Assembly: GCA_043812795.1 (NCBI GenBank)
Contig: JBDRLU010000052.1
Span: forward strand, 1-36,467
Direction of reading: 5' to 3'
From: JBDRLU01 sp043812795
GTDB lineage: Bacteria > Chloroflexota > Dehalococcoidia > Dehalococcoidales > UBA2162
DNA length: 36,467 nt
Shown here: positions 23,396 through 31,887 of the stretch, piece by piece
How the letters are laid out: each line of letters starts with the position of its first letter
Position numbering within the stretch: position 1 is the stretch's first letter
Made by a program: the position numbers and the translations under genes
The notes under the pieces: generated by a model
The model's input: only the letters and a program-made list of their open reading frames with translations
What the model was told of the DNA's origin: nothing
Database searches by the model: none

Positions 23396-25327
23396 CTAGC
23401 GTCCGCCACTGGCAGGTGTGCTTCTGGTAAATTTTCCGATAAGCCATGCTCTTATCGCAGAATGGGAAATTATTACAACCAGTGCCATGGCGGTTCCCAC
23501 ACCAAAGAAGGTTGCGACGTGGACCGGAGATAACATGGCTGCCGCCGCTATCCCGAGCACAATCCTCTGCCAGGCATTAAACTGGATACGGCCGAAGTAA
23601 AAGTAAGCGGTGATGGCCGGCGCCAGCACAAATAAACCGGCTGAAGCTGTGCCTACGGCTAAGAAGATCTGGACCGGTGTTCCTTCCAGAAGGAAGGCCG
23701 TGTTGTACATGAAGAATATCGGCACGAAGTAAGCCATTATCGCCAGACGGCTGGCGGTTATTGCGGTACGCATCGCCGGAGCACCGGCGAGAGCGGCCGC
23801 ACCGAAGGCGACGATGGCCACCGGCGGCGTAAAGCCGTTGATAATAGCGTAGTAAAGGGCCAGCAGGTGGCTGGAGAACATCGGGAATCCGATCATGACC
23901 AGCGCCGGGACCATGACCGCGGCCACGATAATGTAAGCCGGGGCGGTGGGCATGCCCATGCCGAGAATGAGACCGACCATGGCGGTGAAAACAATCAAAA
24001 GGAAGCCGTTACCGCCGGCGGCATGGACAAACAGAGCTGATAGTCTGACGCCCAGCCCTGTTTGCATCAGGACGCCAATGATGATACCGCACGCGGCACA
24101 GGCGGCGGTTACCGGCACGGCCGCTCGGGCACCACCGGACAGGGCGGCGATGGTCTTCTTCACGCCGATGCGTGAATCCTTGCGTATCCAGGAAAGCACT
24201 ACGGCGCTCACCATCGACGTCAGTCCGGCGTGGATGATGGAGCGGCCGAAAACAAGCAGGTCAACTACCAGCACCACCAGCGGCAAGAAAAGATAACCGC
24301 CTCGCTTCAGGGTAGGCCATAACTTGGGTGTTTCCTCAGGAGATAAACCCCGCAGCTTTTCCTTGACCGCTTCCAGGTCGATTTGCAGATAAACACAGAG
24401 ATAATATAGGAATGCCGGAATAGCGGCGGCCAGCATTACCTGGGCGTACGAAATGCCGACCCACTCGGCGAGAAGAAAGGCAGCGCCACCCATCACCGGC
24501 GGAGTCCACTGCCCGGCGTTTGATGCCGTCGCCTCGACAGCGGCGGCAAAGTGGGACTTGTAGCCCAGCTTCTTCATCATGGGGATAGTGAATACTCCGG
24601 TGGCATAGACGTTGGCCAGCGAGCTGCCGGAGATGGAGCCGAACAGGGCGCTGGCGATGACCGAAATCTTGGCCGGCCCACCCCGGGCGCGCCCGGCAAC
24701 GGCATTGGCCAGGTCAATGATGAAGCGGCCGACGCCGCTGGCATTAAGAAATTCACCGAAGAGGAGGAAGAGGAAGATGTATCTTACCATCACTCTCATC
24801 GGTGAGGAAAAGATACCGTTTTCACCGTAAACAGTGGACATGACGTTGGCGTAACTAAAGGCAGGGTGTCCCCACAGACCGGGAAGGAACTGGCCCCAGA
24901 AGGCGTAACACAAAGAGAGCAGCATTATCGTGACGAAAAACCAGCCGATGTAACGCCGTGCCAGTTCCAGAATGACGAGGGTGCCGACGGTATCGACGAT
25001 AAGGTCGGTGGTAGTCGGCCACTGGGCCCCTTCCCAGGTCATGTGCCGCAAATTACCTATGATGTAAATGGCCACCGCAATGCCGGCGATTATCAGCAAG
25101 GCATCGATGACGCGGGCCCAGGGTTGGCCTTTGGCCAGCGGGCGGTGGATAAAGCCAATAAACCCCATTGCTGCCAGCAGTATCATCTCGGACACCCACG
25201 TGGGGAGCAACAGGTAGGTGATTACGGCGATAATGAAAAGGGAAGTAAAGACACCAGCGGTGGTCAGGAAGATACTGCCTATCCGGCTTAATATGTTCTT
25301 CACGTTCTTCTGCGGCAAATTCGTCAC
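23396..25327 (-). CDS. TRAP transporter permease, fused 4TM/12TM (TAXI type)
   Basis: 643 residues and about sixteen membrane segments. The small-subunit-like part comes first and the DctM-like part after it. Family signatures are GSISGSSLANVYATGVFTIP, QWTPPVMGGAAFLLAEW and LGMGMPTAPAYIIVA followed by FTPPVAIVAFGAAALAGAP. Together with the TAXI-family lipoprotein encoded upstream it forms a sodium- or proton-driven importer, probably for an organic acid; the substrate is unknown. The frame starts with GTG at 25327, close behind GAGGAA; a TTG nine bases on has better spacing. A strong intercistronic hairpin separates it from the lipoprotein gene. Confidence 0.93.
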   Translation of the reverse strand: MTNLPQKNVKNILSRIGSIFLTTAGVFTSLFIIAVITYLLLPTWVSEMILLAAMGFIGFIHRPLAKGQPWARVIDALLIIAGIAVAIYIIGNLRHMTWEGAQWPTTTDLIVDTVGTLVILELARRYIGWFFVTIMLLSLCYAFWGQFLPGLWGHPAFSYANVMSTVYGENGIFSSPMRVMVRYIFLFLLFGEFLNASGVGRFIIDLANAVAGRARGGPAKISVIASALFGSISGSSLANVYATGVFTIPMMKKLGYKSHFAAAVEATASNAGQWTPPVMGGAAFLLAEWVGISYAQVMLAAAIPAFLYYLCVYLQIDLEAVKEKLRGLSPEETPKLWPTLKRGGYLFLPLVVLVVDLLVFGRSIIHAGLTSMVSAVVLSWIRKDSRIGVKKTIAALSGGARAAVPVTAACAACGIIIGVLMQTGLGVRLSALFVHAAGGNGFLLIVFTAMVGLILGMGMPTAPAYIIVAAVMVPALVMIGFPMFSSHLLALYYAIINGFTPPVAIVAFGAAALAGAPAMRTAITASRLAIMAYFVPIFFMYNTAFLLEGTPVQIFLAVGTASAGLFVLAPAITAYFYFGRIQFNAWQRIVLGIAAAAMLSPVHVATFFGVGTAMALVVIISHSAIRAWLIGKFTRSTPASGGR

Positions 25328-25375
25328 TTCCTCTGCGTCCTGCTGTCAGTCATGCTTATACTAACTCATACTAAG

Positions 25376-25419
25376 AGAGGTGCCTGCCTGGACAAACCTA
25401 CCACAAGGCAGGCACCTCT
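25376..25419. terminator. intercistronic hairpin between TAXI lipoprotein and TRAP permease genes
   Basis: A 14-base arm at 25376-25389 (starts AGAGGTGCC) is the exact reverse complement of 25406-25419. No T-run follows in the direction of transcription, so partial termination or protection of the upstream message is more likely than full stop. Confidence 0.6.
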
Positions 25420-25459
25420 TTCGTGTGTCGCCAGACTTAGCCCTTTTGGGTTAAGTTAG

Positions 25460-26467
25460 TTACGGAACGTTTACGCCCTTTTCTTTCAGCCATTTTATGG
25501 CGCCCGCATGAAGAGGTACGCCCGGCGCTTTCCAAGCTTCATAATCGTAGAAAGCATTAACCGATGGTACGGCGGTCTGGAACTCCTGGAAATGCTCGTC
25601 AAGGATTTTCAGAATCTCGTAACCCTGTGCCTCACTCATGAGCGTGCTGCTGGCGTCGATAGTCTGAATGCCACCGATACCCTTGTAAACTTGGGTCTGT
25701 TTCGGATAGACGTTGGCTGGTATCGATGCGATAATGCTTGACGGGCTAACGTCGAGAAATTTTTGCAGTTCGGCGTCAGTCAGCGGGATGAACTTCACAT
25801 CCTGGGTGGACGCCAGGTCGAGCAGTCCCGACCAGGGATGGGCCACGGAGTGGATGGCAGCATCGTAGATGCCGTCTCTGATTTTATCGAGCAGTTCGGA
25901 CAGGTCGGTATTGAAGCCGATTTGGGCGGTTATGCCGTTAACTTCGAGGAGCTGTTTCCCGTTCTGTCCGGCGGGTGACGTCTCACTGCCCAGGCCGACT
26001 TTCTTGCCGGCGAGGTCGCTCAATGAGTTGATATTCGTTTTGCTGGCCAGGCAGAAAACGGCCTGGACCGATGTCGCCAGGACAGCTAGCCGCCGTACCT
26101 TGGTAACATTCGTTTGGTAATTATCGTTGGGGGCGTGAGTGGATGCATACTCGCCTGAGTTGCTGCCCCCGGCTATAGGCACCTCATCACCTTCAATCAT
26201 TCTGGGGGTAAGGATAGAGCCGACACTGGCCTCCACAGCCAGCTCAAGATTGGGCGAATACTTGTTCACCAGGTCCGCTGCCGCCACACAGGCAGTGTAG
26301 ATAAATCCACCCACACCCAGACCTGCGAACCGCATCCTCGTCTTTTCGCCCGGCGTCGGAGTCGTCGTGCCGCCTCCGGCGCACCCCGGTAAGAACAGTG
26401 CCACGAGAATGATTACCATTGCCACGCTTACTACCGCTGTAACGATACGTCGCCAGTTTTTTTGCAT
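25460..26467 (-). CDS. TAXI-family TRAP transporter substrate-binding lipoprotein
   Basis: 335 residues. The ATG at 26467 has AAAGGAGGT five bases upstream; a longer frame to 26515 has no such site and overlaps the promoter. The N terminus is a lipoprotein signal ending LPGC, so the protein is tethered by Lgt-type modification. TAXI features are LRFAGLGVGGFIYTACVAAAD-like start, the GSNSGEYA ligand loop, and LAGKKVGLGSETS followed by IRDGIYDAAIHSVAHPWSGLLDL. It captures a small organic ligand and passes it to the fused permease encoded downstream. It is expected to be made in excess of the permease, in line with the hairpin between the genes. Confidence 0.93.
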   Translation of the reverse strand: MQKNWRRIVTAVVSVAMVIILVALFLPGCAGGGTTTPTPGEKTRMRFAGLGVGGFIYTACVAAADLVNKYSPNLELAVEASVGSILTPRMIEGDEVPIAGGSNSGEYASTHAPNDNYQTNVTKVRRLAVLATSVQAVFCLASKTNINSLSDLAGKKVGLGSETSPAGQNGKQLLEVNGITAQIGFNTDLSELLDKIRDGIYDAAIHSVAHPWSGLLDLASTQDVKFIPLTDAELQKFLDVSPSSIIASIPANVYPKQTQVYKGIGGIQTIDASSTLMSEAQGYEILKILDEHFQEFQTAVPSVNAFYDYEAWKAPGVPLHAGAIKWLKEKGVNVP

Positions 26468-26513
26468 TTTTACCTCCTTTTCCGCTCTACGTTTCCATCG
26501 GATAGCGGGGCAC

Positions 26514-26542
26514 ATTATATCAGCTTGTATTATCTACGTCAA
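26514..26542 (-). promoter_or_regulatory. promoter of the TAXI-TRAP operon
   Basis: On the minus strand, -35 TTGACG (26542-26537), a 17-base spacer and a consensus -10 TATAAT (26519-26514). Transcription would start near 26507, 40 bases before the lipoprotein ATG. Confidence 0.85.
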
Positions 26543-26659
26543 CGGCTTTTGGTTACATTTAAGAGGGAGCTATCTCTCCGGTCCATCTAGCATTCCACTA
26601 CTTACCATAACATCATTATTCTTCTCGGGGTATCTTGTCAAGTTTAGGCCTCCGGTCTA

Positions 26660-26688
26660 TTGTATTTGTGTTTTGCGTGGTGTATAAT
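26660..26688 (+). promoter_or_regulatory. promoter of the decarboxylase membrane-subunit operon
   Basis: -35 TTGTAT (26660-26665), a 17-base spacer and -10 TATAAT (26683-26688). The predicted leader before the gamma-like gene is about 125 bases and contains a short ORF. Confidence 0.75.
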
Positions 26689-26769
26689 CGGCACTTGATG
26701 TTAATCGCTGTTAGCCACAATGCAGGCATTATCATCTTGATGCCGTCTTGCGGTAAGAAAGGGGAGAGT

Positions 26770-26823
26770 GTGAAAATTTCGAGCCGGGCTGCTGAAATCC
26801 GCTGCAAAGGGAGACCGAAATGA
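26770..26823 (+). CDS. 17-codon leader ORF overlapping the gamma-subunit gene
   Basis: GTG at 26770 follows AAAGGGGAG at good distance. The product would be MKISSRAAEIRCKGRPK, basic and without a recognised motif. Its TGA overlaps the next ATG (ATGA). An in-frame ATG at 26698, almost at the predicted transcript start, would give a 41-residue form. It may serve translational coupling or be a leader peptide; expression is unproven. Confidence 0.4.
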   Translation: MKISSRAAEIRCKGRPK

Positions 26824-26969
26824 TAGACTGGGGCATAGTTGCCAAAATATGGGCTGCTTACGGGGTAAATATCGTCGTTCTTATTGTCTTGCTGATAGTC
26901 GCCTGGTTAGTCGGGCTGGTGGTACAGAGGTTATCGGCTAAAGACAAAACAAGTACGAAGAAAGGATAA
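26820..26969 (+). CDS. OadG-like gamma subunit of a sodium-pump decarboxylase
   Basis: 49 residues, below usual ORF cut-offs. One N-terminal membrane helix (IVVLIVLLIVAWLVGLVV) is preceded by IDWGIVAKIWAAYG and followed by a short basic tail (KDKTSTKKG). Size, topology and position directly before the beta-subunit gene match the small assembly subunits of oxaloacetate, methylmalonyl-CoA and glutaconyl-CoA decarboxylases. The ribosome site is AAGGGAG. The beta-subunit ATG follows three bases after the stop. Identification rests on context because the family is poorly conserved. Confidence 0.7.
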   Translation: MIDWGIVAKIWAAYGVNIVVLIVLLIVAWLVGLVVQRLSAKDKTSTKKG

Positions 26970-26972
26970 GCG

Positions 26973-28148
26973 ATGTTCGGTCTATATGATATGGCTTTCG
27001 GCTTCCTGACGTGGGGCAATATTGTCATGCTTCTGGTAGCCGGCCTCCTGATTTACCTGGGCATTGTCAAGCATTTCGAACCTATTCTGCTGGTCCCCAT
27101 TGGCTTCGGCATCATTCTGGTCAATATCCCGCTTGGCGGCATGATGGTCTATGCTCCTGACGGTTTGCCAGCCGAGTCGGCAACCGTCGGACAACTGCTG
27201 CAGGATATCGGGGACGGGAAGATGGGACTGATGAACGTTCTGTACGTCTATGGGTTGAAGAGTGAGATAATTCCTTTTCTAATTTTCCTGGGTATGGGTG
27301 CGCTGATTGATTTCTCTCCGACCATCGCCCGTCCCCTTTCTCTTGTCTTCGGAGCTACAGCCCAACTGGGTGTTTTTGTGGTCTTCTGTATTGCCTATAT
27401 CTCCGGCCTTTTCACAGTAAACGAGGCAGCCTGTGTCGGTATTATCGGTGGCTCTGACGGCCCGCCGACGATTTACCTTACCGCAGCGCTGGCGCCCAAG
27501 CTCCTCGGTCCTATCGCCCTGGCGGCTTATTCTTATATGGCGCTGGTACCGATTATCCAGCCGCCTATCATCAGATTGTTCACTACCAAGAAAGAGCGGG
27601 CCATTTTTATGAAACCGCAGGTGCGTGAGGTGTCCAAGCTCGAGCTTATCCTTTTCCCGATAATCATCTTCATCGTGGCGGCTATGTTCGTCCCCAAGAG
27701 CACACCCATAGTTGGTATGCTCATGTTCGGTAATCTGCTCCGCGTCAGCGGCGTCACCGACCGGTTAGCTCTCACGGCGGGCGGCGCGTTCGTGGATGTG
27801 CTCACTTTTCTGTTGGGCGTCACTGTGGGTGCACTGATGACGGCGGAAGTATTTCTCCGACCTCAAACTCTGGCCATTGTCGGTTTTGCCGCCGTTGCTT
27901 TTATCTTCTCGACTATCGGTGGACTGCTTACCGCTAAGTTGGTGAATCTATTCTTGAAAGAGAAGATTAACCCGATGATTGGTGCCGCCGGTGTTTCCGC
28001 TGTCCCGATGGCAGCTAGAGTAGTCCAGAAAATGGGGCAGCAAGCAAATCCCAGGAACTTCCTCCTGATGCATGCCATGGGGCCGAATACAGCCGGGGTC
28101 ATCGGTACCGCTGTGGTAACCGGCATACTTTACGGCATGCTGGTATAA
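26973..28148 (+). CDS. sodium ion-translocating decarboxylase beta subunit
   Basis: 391 residues with about nine to eleven membrane segments. Family signatures include the FLGMGALIDFSP stretch, GIIGGSDGPPTIY with the sodium-binding Asp, and AMGPNTAGVIGTAV with the conserved Asn. The subunit couples decarboxylation of carboxybiotin, delivered by a biotin carrier, to outward sodium transport. It could belong to oxaloacetate (OadB), methylmalonyl-CoA (MmdB) or glutaconyl-CoA (GcdB) decarboxylase; the missing alpha subunit would decide. AAAGG lies upstream of the ATG. A strong terminator follows, so gamma-like and beta genes are the whole visible operon. Confidence 0.93.
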   Translation: MFGLYDMAFGFLTWGNIVMLLVAGLLIYLGIVKHFEPILLVPIGFGIILVNIPLGGMMVYAPDGLPAESATVGQLLQDIGDGKMGLMNVLYVYGLKSEIIPFLIFLGMGALIDFSPTIARPLSLVFGATAQLGVFVVFCIAYISGLFTVNEAACVGIIGGSDGPPTIYLTAALAPKLLGPIALAAYSYMALVPIIQPPIIRLFTTKKERAIFMKPQVREVSKLELILFPIIIFIVAAMFVPKSTPIVGMLMFGNLLRVSGVTDRLALTAGGAFVDVLTFLLGVTVGALMTAEVFLRPQTLAIVGFAAVAFIFSTIGGLLTAKLVNLFLKEKINPMIGAAGVSAVPMAARVVQKMGQQANPRNFLLMHAMGPNTAGVIGTAVVTGILYGMLV

Positions 28149-28182
28149 GCAGCATCGATTTCTCCGGAAACGGGGTTTTGTG

Positions 28183-28219
28183 ATAAAGGGTCTGGCATTA
28201 CGCCAGACCCTTTATTCTT
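28183..28219. terminator. strong bidirectional terminator after the decarboxylase beta gene
   Basis: A 14-base arm at 28183-28196 (ATAAAGGGTCTGGC), a five-base loop and its exact complement at 28202-28215, followed by TTCTT. On the other strand it can serve the universal stress protein gene, which ends at 28265. Confidence 0.85.
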
Positions 28220-28264
28220 AATTAACGCGCCTTTATCCGGTGAAAAGGGGAGACAGGCCTCTCT

Positions 28265-29137
28265 CTACTTTCGTGCGAAGGACGGTACCAGCCAGACCGA
28301 TTGCGTGGTAGCCTCGACAATCTTAGCCGCAATACTCCCCATCGACCAGGCCTCTATCCCCGAATGTCCGTGGCTGGACATGGCAATCAGGGTACAACCC
28401 TTCTCGTTGGCAAGATTGAGTATTTCCTGGGCGACGTCCCCGGCCCTGACTTCACAAGTCACCTTCGCTTTAGTCGAAGCCAGGTTAGCGGATACCTTTT
28501 CGAGGTATTTTTTAGCGTTATCTTTAGTTTCCTCGGTGTCTCGCTCTTTGAACGGGACATAGTCCAGTCCGCCGATGGTCCGGACATGCATACCTGGTTC
28601 GACGACCTCGACGAGGCAGACTTCACAGGGCAGCTTCGCCGCCAGGCCTTCGATAAAGGGTAAGATGGCCGTGCTCCTTTCCGAACCATCGATGGGCACC
28701 AGGATACGGCCGAAGATACTACTTTCCTGGGGCGGCTCCTTAGCCCGGATGATAATCAGGGGGATGCCCGCTTTCCTCAGTACCTTATCCGCCGTGCTGC
28801 CCAGCGACCAGCGTGTGATGCCGGACTTACCGTGGGAAGACATGACGATGAGGTCGAACTTTTCTACTTCGGCATAGCTCAGAATTTGCTCGGCGGCCCG
28901 GCCCGAGACGACTACTATCCGGGAAGTGGCGGCGGAACCGGTGAGGCTAATCCCCAGCTCTTCGGCCTTGCTGCCCATATAGAGCTGGCAGGCTTGCTCT
29001 TCCTCGCTGCCTTCCGCTTCACAGACACCAAAAATGACCACCTCCGAGCCGAAAGCTTTAGCCAGTTCCGTTACCGCCGGGAAAGCCTGTTCGGCAAATT
29101 TTGAACGGTCTATCGGTACTAAGACCTTGTTTAACAT
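28265..29137 (-). CDS. tandem-domain universal stress protein
   Basis: 290 residues made of two USP domains. Both begin with the LVPIDRS/ILVPIDGSE strand and carry the ATP-binding pattern: SSHGKSGITRWSLGSTADKVL in the first and SSHGHSGIEAWSMGSIAAKIV in the second. It is a soluble ATP-binding protein of the kind often paired with ion transporters, probably adjusting their activity. The ATG follows AAGGAGG. It lies 53 bases downstream of the ArsB/NhaD-type transporter gene on the same strand, so one transcript is likely. Confidence 0.93.
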   Translation of the reverse strand: MLNKVLVPIDRSKFAEQAFPAVTELAKAFGSEVVIFGVCEAEGSEEEQACQLYMGSKAEELGISLTGSAATSRIVVVSGRAAEQILSYAEVEKFDLIVMSSHGKSGITRWSLGSTADKVLRKAGIPLIIIRAKEPPQESSIFGRILVPIDGSERSTAILPFIEGLAAKLPCEVCLVEVVEPGMHVRTIGGLDYVPFKERDTEETKDNAKKYLEKVSANLASTKAKVTCEVRAGDVAQEILNLANEKGCTLIAMSSHGHSGIEAWSMGSIAAKIVEATTQSVWLVPSFARK

Positions 29138-29190
29138 CTCTTTTCCTCCTTGAGCGGGCTATTACCACATGGATTTGTGGTGGTCACGAC

Positions 29191-30546
29191 TTAATATCTC
29201 ACAAACAGCATTAGATTACAGAGACCGACGACGATAATCGTCGCGGGCAAGGCGTATTTTAGATATCTCCCCCAGCTTATCGGGTGCCCCTCGCGTTCGG
29301 AAATGGCCGTACCCACCACATTAGCCGAAGCGCCGATGGGCGTGGCATTACCGCCAATATCGGTACCTAAGGCTAACGACCAGGCCATGGGATGCAGGTT
29401 CAACCCCAGCGTCTGGGAAAGTTGACTGATGACAGGTACCATCGTCGCAGCAAAGGGGATGTTATCGACGATAGCCGAAGCGAAAGCCGATACCCATAAG
29501 ATGATAGCCATGATGGTAGTTAGATTGCCGCCGGATATTGTCCCGATCTGGCCGGCCAGAATTTTGAGCACGCCGGTCTCTTCCAGTCCGCCTACCGTGA
29601 CGAAGAGGCCGATGAAGAAAAGCAGGGTACGCCAGTCAATCAGCTTGAGGATATGCGGGGTATCCTTGTGCACGGCCAGAAGAGTCAGCGCGGCGGCAAT
29701 AACTCCGATGAGGGCCACGGAGATTCCGGTCTGAGCGTGAGTGACCAGCAGGATTATTATCAGCAAGAAGATGCCGGTATGCAGCATAAAGAGGCCGGTG
29801 TTGGTGATGGCCTCTCTCGGCTGGGGATAGGTGGCGGCGGAGATGCCGGCGGCCTGCTGAGAAGCGGCGAGCGGTTTCCGGAAGACTAAATAGAAAAAGA
29901 CCACCGCGACAATCATACCCATCCAGGCAATCGGCCCGGTATTGACCAGAAAGTCCGTAAATGTGTAGCCAAGCGACGTGCCGATAATGATATTGGGCGG
30001 GTCGCCGGACATGGTGGCGCTGCCTCCGGTATTGGAAGCGAAGATTTCGGCGATAATGACCGGGACCGGGTCGAACTTAAGCAGACGGGCGATTTCTATC
30101 GTGACCGATGCCAGGAAAAGCATAACGGTAATGCTATCGATAAACATGGAGAGAAAGCCGGAAAGGAACATGAAGGTAATTAAAATAGGGACAACTTTAT
30201 AGTTGACGAGCTTGGCGACGAGGAGGCACATCCAGCGGAAGAAGCCCACCTTCGCCAGCCCTTCCACCATGACCATCATGCCGGCGATGAAAACGATGGT
30301 CTGCCAGTTAATCCCGCGTGACTCGATGTGCTCCTGCCCGGGGAACCAGAATTTTGCCTCGAAGAGTTGCCCCAGGTTCAGGACATTGCGTATTGCCCCG
30401 GTATCTTTCATCGTGATGAAAAACACCACGAGAAGAACGAGGGCCGCCCCGACCAGCGCCGGAATAAACCGGTGCACCTTCCCCCACGTGATAACGCCGA
30501 ACATGAGCAGGAAGATGACTATCGCCAAGATTTGAGCCAGTGCCAT
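29191..30546 (-). CDS. ArsB/NhaD/SLC13-superfamily ion transporter
   Basis: 451 residues and eleven to twelve membrane segments. Two internally related halves show the superfamily pattern. The first has SGFLSMFIDSITVMLF and IFASNTGGSATMSGDPPNIIIG; the second has ASAIVDNIPFAATMVP and GTDIGGNATPIGASANVVG. The family includes Na+/H+ antiporters (NhaD), arsenite pumps (ArsB) and carboxylate carriers; the motifs do not settle the substrate. Sodium would fit a genome with a sodium-pumping decarboxylase. GGAGGGA precedes the ATG. The universal stress protein gene follows. Confidence 0.88.
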   Translation of the reverse strand: MALAQILAIVIFLLMFGVITWGKVHRFIPALVGAALVLLVVFFITMKDTGAIRNVLNLGQLFEAKFWFPGQEHIESRGINWQTIVFIAGMMVMVEGLAKVGFFRWMCLLVAKLVNYKVVPILITFMFLSGFLSMFIDSITVMLFLASVTIEIARLLKFDPVPVIIAEIFASNTGGSATMSGDPPNIIIGTSLGYTFTDFLVNTGPIAWMGMIVAVVFFYLVFRKPLAASQQAAGISAATYPQPREAITNTGLFMLHTGIFLLIIILLVTHAQTGISVALIGVIAAALTLLAVHKDTPHILKLIDWRTLLFFIGLFVTVGGLEETGVLKILAGQIGTISGGNLTTIMAIILWVSAFASAIVDNIPFAATMVPVISQLSQTLGLNLHPMAWSLALGTDIGGNATPIGASANVVGTAISEREGHPISWGRYLKYALPATIIVVGLCNLMLFVRY

Positions 30547-30893
30547 AGACTAATCCCTCCAAATCCGAGACAGGGCAGCATGAGTCCGCGAGCGCGTGAG
30601 GGCTCGGGTTACTTGCTGACTTGCCTCCAATGACTGTTACCTGTCAGGTCGTTATCTGTCATGGTCGAAGCAAACCCGGCGCCGGAAGCGGCTATCGAAG
30701 AGCGCCGTGAATCTTCAACCAGAGAACGGACCAAGCTTGCCTTTCATGCGAGTAATTACTGGACGTTTAGTATATACCAGAAATTTGTCTTAGGCAAGAG
30801 GGCAAGGGCGGTAAGGCTGGAGAAATTCTGCCGCCTCGGCTATAATGGGCTTCAAGTCGAGATGACGGACAAATTCGGTATTAAAGGATAGCC
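30547..30893. other. intergenic region between divergent genes
   Basis: About 350 bases between the transporter gene and the gene at 30894. A 76-codon frame (30661-30891) is present but lacks a ribosome site and family resemblance. A TATAAT at 30840-30845 could be the -10 of the gene at 30894, but no clear -35 is visible. No other structure noted. Confidence 0.4.
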
Positions 30894-31544
30894 ATGACGG
30901 AACAGTTAGGAAAATTAGAGAGACCGGAGGCCGCCCAGTTCGAGGGGAAGCGCAAGCTCTATCTCGTCGCACTTTTCTACGCCTGGGAAGATGCCCCGGC
31001 CGAGTACATGGAGAAATTTAACCTCTACTGGCAGCAGGTCAGCGAGCATATCGTCAACCTGGAAGGGAAAATCGGCAAGGTCAAGCATGTTTACCACGAG
31101 TCCATCTCCGCCGCCGGTGAGGAAGGACTAAAAATTCTGGAAAGACTTAATCCCGCGGCCTGCTCGCTAGCCAGGGACAAGTGCCAACAGGGAGCTCAAC
31201 TTGAGGCCGCCGAGGATAGAGAGCTGCTTGAGGAGAACATGGACTGGGAGCGGCACCTGCTGCTCGGCTTTATCAGCCGCAAAGTAGCCGATTTAGCCTA
31301 CAACCGCTTCTCGGAGACATCGAAAAGGAGGTACGAGGACATCGGGCAGAGAATCGACCGGACCCTGCTGCCGGAAGAGACGGGCATCCTCATTATCCGG
31401 GAAGGCCATCTGGTGCAGTTCCCGGCCGATATCGAGGTCTTCAGCGTGGCCCCGCCCGCCCTGGACGATATCCACCGCTGGCTGCGCGAACGCGAACATG
31501 CCGCCGCCGAAGAAGAAAAAGGCGAGAAGAAAGAGAAAAGTTAA
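30894..31544 (+). CDS. conserved-looking hypothetical protein (216 aa)
   Basis: The ATG follows AAAGGA. The protein is soluble, largely helical and highly charged. An early KRKLYLVALFYAWEDAPAEY stretch is followed by helices (EYMEKFNLYWQQVSEHIVNLE) and a central ISRKVADLAYNRFSE segment. A mixed part (GILIIREGHLVQFPADIEVF) precedes a Lys/Glu-rich tail. Composition and codon use match the housekeeping genes around it, so it is likely a native gene. I do not recognise a family and propose no function. It stands alone, convergent to the islet genes on its right. Confidence 0.7.
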   Translation: MTEQLGKLERPEAAQFEGKRKLYLVALFYAWEDAPAEYMEKFNLYWQQVSEHIVNLEGKIGKVKHVYHESISAAGEEGLKILERLNPAACSLARDKCQQGAQLEAAEDRELLEENMDWERHLLLGFISRKVADLAYNRFSETSKRRYEDIGQRIDRTLLPEETGILIIREGHLVQFPADIEVFSVAPPALDDIHRWLREREHAAAEEEKGEKKEKS

Positions 31545-31564
31545 TACCAATCAAAAATGGTATT
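31543..31564. terminator. short hairpin between convergent genes
   Basis: AATACCA (31543-31549) pairs with TGGTATT (31558-31564) around an A-rich loop. It covers the end of the 216-residue gene and lies nine bases from the end of the opposing gene, so it may stop transcription from both sides. Confidence 0.45.
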
Positions 31565-31573
31565 GCCATTTAT

Positions 31574-31876
31574 CTAATAGAAATCTATTGATTCATAGTC
31601 CGCGTCTTTTAATCCGTAATGCTTTAACTGGTCGAAATTCTCTAATAAGGCTGCCCTTTCTTGGTGGTAATCTTCTGGGTGATAGTCAAGGATAGACTGG
31701 CTATAACTGTGTAGTAAGGAAGCGATATCTTCTTTAGACATCTCATCCACTTTTAACGTAGGGCAAAATATTTTGACTGATATGAGGATATTGTCTAATG
31801 CATCTTCAGCCGTAATCAAAAGAACTGGCTCATCAGGTCTTATCCCAATTCTTCTCAGCACTTCTGAGGTTTCCAT
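31574..31876 (-). CDS. hypothetical small acidic protein (100 aa) next to a nuclease gene
   Basis: The ATG is preceded by AAGGAGGAG, an excellent ribosome site. The protein is acidic and probably helical, with LLITAEDALDNILISVK in the first half and DYHPEDYHQERAALLENFDQLKHYGL in the second. No known domain is recognised. It starts 12 bases after the stop of the putative EVE-nuclease gene, so the two form an operon. Both are AT-richer than the flanking genes. As a partner it could be a regulator, an immunity factor or an assembly subunit; none of these is shown. Confidence 0.65.
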   Translation of the reverse strand: METSEVLRRIGIRPDEPVLLITAEDALDNILISVKIFCPTLKVDEMSKEDIASLLHSYSQSILDYHPEDYHQERAALLENFDQLKHYGLKDADYESIDFY

Positions 31877-31887
31877 ATAACTCCTCC

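Noticed and set aside
30661..30891. 76-codon frame before the 216-residue gene
   Set aside because: No ribosome site or recognisable motif; the region more likely holds the promoter.
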